Assembly: GCA_030248215.1 (NCBI GenBank)
Contig: JASANG010000304.1
Coordinates: 1-64,000, forward strand
Source of the DNA: Enoplolaimus lenunculus
Lineage: Eukaryota > Nematoda > Enoplea > Enoplida > Thoracostomopsidae
DNA length: 64,000 nucleotides
Direction of reading: 5' to 3'
This document shows, in pieces, positions 1-9,400 of this stretch (its first letter is position 1; each line of letters starts with the position of its first letter). A model generated the notes under the pieces. The model did no database searches and was not told where the DNA came from. It saw only the letters and a list, made by a program, of their open reading frames with translations. Both the position numbers and the translations under genes were made by a program.

Positions 1-2
1 TA

Positions 3-104
3 GCAGTTTTACTCCCTCTGGGTAATGGCGGAGGGAGGTCCACGGTGTTAAGTGCAGTTTTACTCCCTCTGGGTAATGGCGGAGGGAGGTCCACGGTGTT
101 AAGT
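3..104. repeat. 51-bp tandem repeat, two copies
   Basis: Two apparently identical 51-bp units (3-53 and 54-104) stand head to tail at the left edge. They carry a short inverted motif, CTCCCTC with GAGGGAG. The array may continue to the left of the window. Its relation to the virus-like element that follows is unknown. Confidence 0.85.
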
Positions 105-660
105 GTTTTACTTGGGTGTATTGCAAATTATGCAAACAGGGGTTGTGGGTTAGAGGGAGGGCTTCGGAACTTAGAGGGAAAATTGAAAGATCGAAAAATT
201 GCATGAACAGAACAGATTTTTCCGAATAACAAAAGCTAACTTAAACAAACCTGAAAATTTTTAATCTAGTCAGTATACTAGTGAGTAAATTCAAAACGTT
301 CAGATTTCTCGTATCCTTCTTTTTTTCCTCTAAGACATTTATTTCATGCAAAATTCATGCAAAAATATCATATATTTGACTTTTTTATGAAAAAAATTTG
401 TTAAAAAGTCTGTGTTAATAACTGAACTTACTGCTACTATGCAGGATATGCTTCTTGAACAAAAGTCTGAGCAGATAGAGAATCTTTAAACCTTGAACAC
501 CTTTGGATACAACAAAACCAGTTAACGTAATAAGTGATTGAGATTCACACGAAAGTTTCAGCTTTTATACTCTTTTCTGGAGGTGATTATATAAGGATTA
601 AAACATTCTCAGAAATATGACCTAGTAATTTTTGCTGAGGTTGCAAAAATAAACATCTTA

Positions 661-985
661 TAGCACTATTTTTAGTAAATTTATTAATATTCCCTGAAAA
701 TGCTTTAAATTTCTGTTAAAAATCCTAGATTTTGCATTTTCTACCATGCACCGAGCTTTTAGTAACTTGTACAGCTACCAAATGTTTGTCCTAAATAAGA
801 TAAACCCAACCGGGAATTAACTAGAAGTAAACAAATTTTAATCCTATTTTTAGCAAATTGTTTTATAATTCCTAGTAAAGGATTCAAATTTCTGGTACAA
901 AAGTCTAGATTTTGCATTTTCTACCACGAGTCGAGCTTCTTGCACCTGGTACGTTACCAGCCAGTTTGGCCTATTAAGATAAGAA
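661..985. repeat. Diverged direct repeat of about 180 bp, two copies
   Basis: Two diverged copies begin near 661 and 841. The best kept part is a shared stretch reading TAGATTTTGCATTTTCTACCA in both (here written only as a landmark), followed by a GAGCTT block and ending before AAGATA. They lie upstream of the first virus-like frame and could be a promoter or leader region of the element. This is inference only. Confidence 0.6.
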
Positions 986-1189
986 ATCTGGTTGTACTTT
1001 TGTTAATAGCTGCAACCGGGTTGCAGCTTATATTTAATAACAGTTGACCATTTTAGAAAGTTTTGTTTTGCATCAGAGTTTTTAAATTTTGCGAGTGATC
1101 AAGTTTTGATTTTCTGCGAAACGTTGCATTTATGAAGTATATATTTTATGTTTTGCAGTTTTAATTTCAACAATTTTACTCAAAATATC

Positions 1190-1369
1190 ATGGCTTCGAT
1201 ACATACTAATTCGTTTAATATCGGATACGGACGAATAGTGACCACTGAGATGTCAGTCCGGTTTCTAGGAAATCCGAACTTGTATCACTTTACGTTTTCG
1301 CACGGGGTCAATGTCGATGAGCTTACTCGCCGTCAGCTTAAAAGTTTCAAGTTAGTCTTGAAAATATAA
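1190..1369 (+). CDS. Small unknown protein of the Polinton-like element
   Basis: This frame encodes 59 residues from an ATG at 1190 to a stop at 1369. The start is the first ATG after a splice-acceptor-like TTTTGCAG ending at 1158. I do not recognise the product. It has no clear membrane segment or signal peptide and ends in a basic, hydrophobic tail (KSFKLVLKI). It is the first of three frames in the same orientation with the same acceptor-then-ATG layout, so it is probably a structural or accessory protein of the element. It could also be one exon of a longer protein, since the acceptor implies splicing. Confidence 0.45.
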   Translation: MASIHTNSFNIGYGRIVTTEMSVRFLGNPNLYHFTFSHGVNVDELTRRQLKSFKLVLKI

Positions 1370-1590
1370 GGATTCCATGTTTCAGTATTGCTATCTAATA
1401 GGAAAGAAGGGTTGGATATTTTTACGTGATATATGCTTATGGGAGCCGATACTGTACGTATATTTTGAGGAATCGGTGCAAAATGTTTGTTAACCATTTT
1501 GAAATGTGAGCAAAGGTCTCTAGGTGATTTTGAGTCGTAGACGCAAATTTCTTAAAATTTTCAATTTTTTTTTGCAGTTCATCTTTGGAA

Positions 1591-1938
1591 ATGAACGGCA
1601 CTGCAAATTTCGAGAGCAGTGGCTTCGAAAATGTTGACGAAGCACTGTTGTGGGCGTTTCATCGTATGAATCAACCAGTTATTTACACAAAGGGTGAGGT
1701 TCAGGCAAGGCTCATCCAAGAGGCCGTCCAGCGAGCGCACTATGACTTCGAAATTCGAGAATTTGGGGCAGCGGGCTTCCCCTCTTTCAAATTTATGGAA
1801 AAACATATGTCAGCGTCTGCTTGCGAATTTCATACGTTTATGAACCCTGCCCAGAGATATTATTGCACAAAATACAGAAGTGAATTGCTTGGACACTTTA
1901 TTCAAGTGTACAACTGGTTGATCGAACACGATTTGTAA
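1591..1938 (+). CDS. Unknown 115-residue protein of the Polinton-like element
   Basis: The frame opens with an ATG at 1591, thirteen bases after a strong polypyrimidine-AG acceptor ending at 1577, and runs 115 codons. The product is soluble-looking, rich in aromatic residues and mixed charge, with two cysteines and no transmembrane stretch. Nothing in it identifies a family. Its place directly before the capsid-like gene suggests a late or structural role; that is an inference from position only. It is uninterrupted and its composition looks like real coding sequence, unlike the random frames further right. Confidence 0.5.
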   Translation: MNGTANFESSGFENVDEALLWAFHRMNQPVIYTKGEVQARLIQEAVQRAHYDFEIREFGAAGFPSFKFMEKHMSASACEFHTFMNPAQRYYCTKYRSELLGHFIQVYNWLIEHDL

Positions 1939-2218
1939 GAGACAGTAAGCAGAGCATGCTACCAATTACATATATGAACCTACCTCATATGAAATCAGGA
2001 CTCTGATTCATAGACCTATTATTTCTGACATTAAGCACTGAAAACACAACAGTCGACTTTATAATGGATGTTTTGAATGCAGCTAGTATGTAGTTAAATT
2101 TTGTAAGGTTTAAAACTCGCGAAAAATTCTTGTAGCTAAATCGACTGTTGTGCTTGCAGTTTTTTATTTTTATGATCAAAACTATATAACAGTGATTTTT
2201 ACAATAAAGCATCATTCG

Positions 2219-2947
2219 ATGCAAAAAATGAATAGCACTTATGTATTTCTCGACTCTGAAATGCAGAGTCATATAATTGAATGCTACCTGACCACGTTTT
2301 TTGACTTTGGGTTAAAACCTTATGAAGTAGGTCTGACAAAAATTGTGGTACCAAGGCCAATTTATAACATAACAAAATCTGATTTTTCTTTCACCTATTA
2401 TTCTCCAGAAACCAAAATAACCTATACAATGACTCTTGATCCAATGGTGTGTTATGACAACCAATGTTTCATCAGCTACCTTCAGTCGAAAATTGCATCA
2501 AAAGATACAAAATATGTTAATTTCAATTACAATGATTTAACAAATAAAGTTACCATAAAGTGCACTGGTGGAGGGAAAATTGAAAATTTATCAATCAAGT
2601 TACAAAAAGTTTTAGGTTTATCACACAACAGCGTTCAGGGGTCCATAACGGGTGACAAGACCGTAGATCTTTGGTATTATAGTAAATTTTTCTTCTTACA
2701 ATCAGATTTTATTGGAGATCAAATTATAGAAGACAATTCTAAAAAATCATTAACTTTAATTCCTAATATAGGAATATCAGAACCTATACTTTTTTATGAA
2801 CCTAAGATAATAAAATTTCTCGATTGTAAACTTTTATATTCCAATAAACTAAGACTTGAACTTTTGGATTCTTTTGGAAATCCAGTGCAATATGGTAACG
2901 GTAACATTTCGTTAGAACTAAAATTTGAACGAAAAAAACAATGGTAA
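2219..2947 (+). CDS. Penton-like minor capsid protein, Polinton/adintovirus type
   Basis: The product is about 240 residues, starting at ATG 2219 or 2228, behind an acceptor-like CTTGCAG ending at 2159. Near the N-terminus it has the family-like pattern YEVGLTKIVVPRPIYNI, matching the position where minor capsid proteins read roughly 'WEVALxEIxYPxxWYN'. In the middle is KLQKVLGLSHN, and the C-terminus ends LELLDSFGNPVQ followed by a G-rich turn and LELKFERK, matching the conserved final strand of that family. In the virion this protein would form the pentameric vertex (single jelly roll). The resemblance is from memory of the family, not a search. Length fits the usual 220-280 residues. Confidence 0.6.
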   Translation: MQKMNSTYVFLDSEMQSHIIECYLTTFFDFGLKPYEVGLTKIVVPRPIYNITKSDFSFTYYSPETKITYTMTLDPMVCYDNQCFISYLQSKIASKDTKYVNFNYNDLTNKVTIKCTGGGKIENLSIKLQKVLGLSHNSVQGSITGDKTVDLWYYSKFFFLQSDFIGDQIIEDNSKKSLTLIPNIGISEPILFYEPKIIKFLDCKLLYSNKLRLELLDSFGNPVQYGNGNISLELKFERKKQW

Positions 2948-2984
2948 GTCACTGTATAGGTACTTTTGTTTTCTGAAGAACATC

Positions 2985-3780
2985 GTTGGGATGAGGGGCA
3001 CCTATCTGCATAAAATTCAGAAGAAAATTTACTGATGAAAAATTATTATATGGTGGACATTCACCGTAAGATTTTATAAGTGGCATGGTCCATTATTAAC
3101 CTAGCGACCTATATTAGAAGCAATGTTATACAACTGTTGATGGTCAATTAAAAAGTTGTATGATAACGTTAGAAAGATTGTATTAATCATTAAAATTTAA
3201 GCTTTCTAATAGTATTCTACAAAGTTTTAATTGACCATACATCAATTGCGTAACATGACTTTTAATATAGTTATCTAGGTTATCGGTGGACCATGTCACT
3301 TAAAGGAAAATGTTGAAAAAGTAAAGGTGCAATGTGGGATGGGGGTGGGCACCTATCTGCATAAAATGCAGAAACAAATTTACTCACGAAAAAATCTGAT
3401 ATTGTGAGCAAAAATTTTATAAGTGGCATGGTCCATTATTAACCTAGCGACCTATATTAGAAGCAATGTTATACAGCTGCTGTATGGTCAATTAAAAAAT
3501 TATAGGATACCGTTGGAAAGATTATATTCATCATTAAAATTTAAGCTTTCTAATAGTATTCTATGAAGTTTTAATTGACCATACATTGGTTGTGTCACAT
3601 AACTTCCAAAATAGTGAGCTAGGTTATCGGTGGACCATGTCACTTAATGAAAAAATGTTGAAAAAGAAAAGGTGCAATGTGGGATGGGGGTGGGCACCTT
3701 TCTGCATAAAATGCAGAAATTACTGTGTGTATGATAACAAATGTTCAGGAGCATGTGGGATGGGGGAGGGCACCAAAACC
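2985..3780. repeat. Tandem hairpin-forming repeat, unit about 350 bp
   Basis: A landmark reading CACCTATCTGCATAAAA (with one variant) recurs near 3000, 3350 and 3697, giving a period near 350 bp and just over two copies. Each unit is an imperfect inverted repeat: an arm starting CATGGTCCATTATTAACCTAG is answered about 200 bp later by its complement ending near GGTGGACCATG. G-rich GGGATGGGGGTGGGCACC joins the units. This looks like a foldback MITE multiplied in tandem. Confidence 0.7.
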
Positions 3781-4139
3781 TAAGCATTGCAAGTTAAAAA
3801 TACGCTAACGTTAGAATAGCTTAAGCGCAGTGATTGTGAGCTAAGCAAATTAAGGAATCTTAGGTTGGTACACATGCTACCACCCCCCATCCCACAATTA
3901 CTAAAAACGCTGGCGAATGGCAACAGTGGACGATCAATTTTTTACCAAAAGAAGTGACGAATGGGATTCAAACGTTTGTCGAATGGGAGCGCGTAGTGTG
4001 GGTGTAAGAACCCTGATCGAGGTCCAAAGATTTTGTTTATTATGTGAGTTGAACGGTGGGGGGGGGAGGGGTAGTTTTTTTTATTTGTTACTTAGTTCAC
4101 TTCGCAGCCATTACAACTATTAGTCGTCAAGAAAACCCT

Positions 4140-4173
4140 CCCTAGGGACAGTCACTTACGACTGTCCCTAGGG
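4140..4173. other. Perfect 14-bp inverted repeat with 6-base loop
   Basis: CCCTAGGGACAGTC at 4140-4153 is followed by a six-base loop and its exact reverse complement at 4160-4173. It lies in non-coding DNA near G-runs. It could be a small transposon remnant, an extrusion-prone cruciform or the end of a foldback element. Confidence 0.7.
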
Positions 4174-4179
4174 TGGGTG

Positions 4180-6362
4180 TATACTACTTATATTCCCACC
4201 AAAGATGGTAATATCTAGACGTTTGAATTTCCCTCTTTTCCTAGCCACACTTATGCTTGTTAATTTTCCGAAGAAAACAGCGGAAAATCAGAGCATCCTA
4301 TACGAGCGGCTGCGCTGCACTTCTGGCCATAAGTTTTCCACCTTGGAAAACTTTGAGCCTCTGTGCTATACATTGGCCCTAGTTTTCTGCGAAATTTCAG
4401 AAATTCTTTCCTGAAACTTGACAAACGTAATACGAAACTCGCTGTGATATTGCATTCCATTAACAGCCGAAATCAGCGAAATTGCAACAAGTCGATTTTG
4501 TACAAGTATCAAATCTACGGTTGCCCCATTTTGAAAGGACACTAAACAGGATAGGGACAAACCACTCCTATGAACCCATACACTAAATTGGATGTTTCTG
4601 GAACCTAGGGTGGGGTAAGCTTTCCGCTTTGAGAGACTATAAAAGTGCTTCAGTTGCGCTGTGAAAGCTTCGTCGCTCTAGCGTTATAAAAACACCAAAA
4701 CACTGTTTACTTTTATAGCATACAACGCGAATCGCATTCACTATAGGCACCACTCAGGTGTTACGCTCCAGTTTCTTTCTATCTATAAAATGCAACACGT
4801 CCAGCAATGAAGAAACCTGTAGATGCTTTATAAACGTGACTATCAGGATATAAACTCAATATTTATTTTAAATACAATATACATATGTATCATGAAATAG
4901 CTGTGAAATATTATATACAAGTCAATGAACGGAACAGATATTAACACAAAGGAAAAACAATGTTATAACTTATAAAGCATGTCGCCTTCCGCACCAGCTC
5001 AGCACGGGTTTTTCCATTCAAAGTTTTCTTACTTTAGCACCAGTGAATCTTGATAATAATAGATCTAATTAGATAAAAATCGCTACTCCGATAACGAAAT
5101 TTGTTCTCATAAAAATTAGTTTAACTATTGGACGACAGGTACGCCCTAACCTAACTTTGACGGTTCCTTCGATATTCTAAACATTTTCTAGCATAATGTT
5201 TTGTTTTAGCAAACAGATCTCTCGCGTGGGAAGTGTTTACGATAAACATACAAGAGAAGGTTGCCGCATGAGCACAATTGGACTCACATTTTGCGGAGAT
5301 TTTGTAGCACACATACCTGCAGATTTTGTAGTACATACACGTGCATTAATAATTATTGAACATGGTACATTATATATTTAATGCACGTGCACTAGTTGCA
5401 ATAATTAGTTGCTCATACACACTTTATACAAGAAAATATACCTGAACTGTTAGCCAGTGACATTGTTCAAAAACGTTTTCGTACAAGCTTAATTGTAAGT
5501 AATACAAACCTTTTAGATCGTACCTATCTCTAGTGTTCAGTATACTTACAACAAAAATAATATATAATACCGGCTTTATGCGTACATTTCATTTCTAAGA
5601 CACCAGCAACGTTACCGCAAATTCAACAAACCACAAGAACCATTTTGTGACAATACGCAGTATTTAACGCGAAAAACTTCTTACATCAACAATGCAAATC
5701 GTTCTCTGTGCAATACTACAACAGGACAACACACAAACCCATCATATCTCCAAGTAGCCAAAACAACACACAAAACTTCTATACACCGTTTTTGCAAGTC
5801 GAAATTTTTTTCAATGCGCACAAAAGTTGTACTACTTTTGTCTACCTCAGTTACAACCTTTCAGTGCTGTTTTGTTTACGATTTTCCACCTAACGTCAAC
5901 ATTAATTAGACCACAGATATGCACCCCGTAATCATTTTTACGCAGAAGCATTAAGGCGGACAGACAGGCTGCTCTAATAAAACATATTTCAAGTTTACGA
6001 AATGTAAACGTAGATTGTTCATTTTGCAGCAACCTGTCTGCCGTGCCTGCACTGCCAATATATTGCACTACAATAATCAACCGGACACATCAAATCGAAT
6101 TTCCAAGAAAACAAAAATCATTTAGTAACCAACCACTAGTGACAAGCATCCACACCACAAGAAAATGAAAATATTTGAACGTTTGCAATGGTGTTTGAGG
6201 CGAAAAACTTTCCAAAACTTACATTGAAGCCTACAGTAGGTTTTCAAGACAATAATTCCCACTAAGTGTAGGATTTTGAAAATTATCAGCGTGAATGTAA
6301 TTGCGACATTCTGACCTTATCGCAAAATATATTTCAAAGTTAAGCATAGCCACGCTAAATAT
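4180..6362. other. Unassigned DNA downstream of GIGYF
   Basis: No coding region is convincing here on either strand. Short frames up to 77 codons look random and have no family resemblance. The right end may hold GIGYF 3'-flanking sequence. Confidence 0.6.
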
Positions 6363-6368
6363 TTTATT
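6363..6368 (-). promoter_or_regulatory. Candidate polyadenylation signal of GIGYF
   Basis: The minus strand reads AATAAA about 38 bases after the GIGYF stop codon. The position is plausible for a short 3' UTR, but the hexamer is common in AT-rich DNA. Confidence 0.35.
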
Positions 6369-6405
6369 CCATAACGGTTTCCTAAAATCCATAAAACAAA
6401 AAAAT

Positions 6406-9400
6406 TTATAATCTTTCAATCTCGCCTGCATTAATACGTTCCGGATCGCCTGTCGCTCGAAATCCAAGGATACTTCCATCGACAACCTTGTTCATTTTTG
6501 CTTTCTTTTTTCGCTTTGATCCACCGCCTTGTTGCTGTTGTTCTCCACGTGTGTTGATACTTTCAGTTACTCTGTAATTGTTGTTGCTGTTATTGTGTTT
6601 GCTGTTGTTGCTATTGTTGCCACTGCTGTGACTTCCACCGCTGTTTGTTTGTTTTCGATTTGCGCTGTTCCGAGACCCCGATTTGTCTGGCGTATTTTCT
6701 TTCTGAAAACGTCATTTTTACAACCTTTCACACACAGTGATTTATTACTCACGCAGTATGCAGAGCTAATTCTTATTCAATTGATTTCGCTGACGCAGGA
6801 AACACTTGTCTCTGTCTGTCACGCATTATGCGCCGTTTACAATAATTATATCAACAGTATCACAAAAATTTGAATAAATAAAAAATAACACAGGCGCGTT
6901 GATGACTGCAGAAATGTACTACAGTTTCATGTTCAATAATAAAACAAGGTCTCATTTATTTGTGACATTGTACACGTAAACCAAGCCTGAGCACCAGAAA
7001 CCTCCAGCTGTACAGAGGCATACTTTTCGGGCCGCCCCGTTCTGTCCTAAACATAACATTGGAATACACTAGCTGGCTGGATACCGGTGCTAATAACTAT
7101 AAATACATATTACCTGATGATGTTTGTTCGACGGTGATGCTTCAATAAATTCTGAGTCTTTGCGTTTTGAAATAAAATTGTTCGCAAAATCGCGAGCTTG
7201 CCGATTTGAGCCCAAATATCCTTCGACAAAATCCATTATCTAAATTCAGCGCTAATATATAAACAAAACAATAGTTTACTATCACGATTTTACACGATTA
7301 AAACGTCAAAAATGCATACAAAACACTGTTCCGCCATATACTTCCAAATATGTGACCTCTTGGCTCTGATAGTGACTGAAATCTATTCTCTGTCTAAAAT
7401 ACCAGTTTTTTCAACAATAGATACAAATGTAACAACATTTCAAAACCAAACCTCGTCATCTTTAATCCCTGTCAAGAAGCTGACAAATGTTGGTGCTGAA
7501 AAAATAAATTATAATTGCAGCTGTCTTGCATACATTGTAAACAATACGCTACAACTACGATACAATGTCATTGCAAAACCAGCAGACGTTGTTTAACTTG
7601 TAATGCGAAAATTTGCCAACCAAACGCAAATTACATGAATACCTTACATTTTCTAGAATAAATAAAATAATTTCCTACCGTCCAAATCTGAATTCAACGT
7701 TTGGATTTTGTTCAAACACCATTCATTGAATTCGTCTTTTGGCTGATTATCGATTCCAGTTTTCAGCAAATTCCATTTAATCTGAAACGAAAGGAACATT
7801 TTAAATCTTTAGCAGCAAGGAACAGAAGCAGAAAAATAAACTGTTTAACAAGTTGCGCTATACGTTTCTGCACCGCGTAGAGCCGTCTACTCCTGCCGCA
7901 CGTCTACCACGCGCCTGATGAAATTTATGTTTTGAAATGACACGGGGCGATGTCCGGGGCCGGCGCGGACACTATAACGCAACTCTAATGTTAGCGCTTT
8001 CAAGAATAGCTACATCCTTAGTTTCCAATGCTTTGTAACAAACGCTAATGCAGCATTATACGATTATCTGAAATTTTAACAACTTTATTTGACAAATCGT
8101 AAAATTATCAGCAGCATGAGAATAAACATTGTGTACCTTGTCGCCGCCGCCGTTTTGTTTTTGTCCGCTGCCTGATTTTGCAGTATTACTAACCACTGGT
8201 GCCGTATGAGATTTGTTGACCCTGGTGATATAAATACGAACATCGGCAATATATAATTAAAATAATAATAAACAAACATATTCAATGTGCAATTGAACAA
8301 CAGGGCGTACTATCAATCATTATTTAAACCACAAGCAAAACCGTCAAACATTCAACAAAAACGATATTTTTCATTTTTTCAAGACATTTAAGGTTTGATT
8401 GCATAGTTTGTTTGTCGCTATGCTTCATCTAAAATAGTACGCAAACAAATTTTAACATTATCATATCATATACGCATCATTCAGTTAATATTGTGAAAGA
8501 GTTCTTTACTTGGCTGCAGAATTTGTCTTCTTCGCAGCTTTACTACCTCCACTACTCGCATTTTGGTGTTGTGTTGAGTTCTTTTTCGACTGATTATTGT
8601 TTGTTGTAGTGTTTTGCTGCTGCTGTTGTTGTTGGATTGCAATCGCAGCCACAGAGGCGCTATCCCAAAACTCGACCGTCTCTGACTCGTACACTGCCGT
8701 TGCGACAGCACCAGCCCAAGGAGCCTTGAATAATAACCCAATCATTCAATTGATGAGGCCAATTTATTTAGCATCGCGTAAATATTATTACATTTTAAAA
8801 GAAAACTGCTTTTCACACACCGCACCAATCACTTACTAGAAGCATTAAGGTTCTGGTTGACATAAGCCAAATTTCAACACTATTTTTATTTTTGCAGTTT
8901 AAGCAACAAACTTTTTTACCCAAGACGAAATACCCTTTATTAACCAGTCGTAGTGGGACTATATGTATTGAGCGAAGCTCGAACACACGTAAGCAGTTAA
9001 GGTAATATGCACATTAGTTAATAGCTAATATTCCATTCGCACTCAAAAACCCTAAAATAATCCTAATAATTTGAGAACTTATTTAACAAGTCGTAATTTT
9101 GTCTTGTCAATTAAGCTAATATGCAAGTTAGCTATTAGCTAATTATTCGATTACCGGTTTCGAGGGTTTGTAGGCAATTTATTCAGATTCCTCGCACCCA
9201 AAAACCATTACTGCTGAAATTAGATCGCTTGTAACCCTAATAATTAGTGAAATATTGCAAAAACGCCTACTCTCGGCTTATAAATTATGCTTATATGCAA
9301 ATTATCTATTAGCTAACTACTCAATTATCAGTTTTCGAGGATTGCAAACAATTTATTCAGATTTCTCGCACCCAAAAACCTTCAGTAACCCTAATAATTA

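Larger units (their letters stand above)
1..2990 (+). mobile_element. Polinton/adintovirus-like element, right part only
   Basis: This is a fossil or resident virus-like element cut by the left window edge. Three plus-strand frames lie in a row at 1190-1369, 1591-1938 and 2219-2947. The third resembles the penton-like minor capsid protein of Polintons and adintoviruses; the first two are not recognised. All three are uninterrupted, so the visible part looks whole. No polymerase, integrase, protease or ATPase is in view, and no terminal repeat was identified, so the boundaries and age are not known. The right limit is put where hairpin-type repeats begin. The family call rests on one protein seen by eye. 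Confidence 0.55.
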
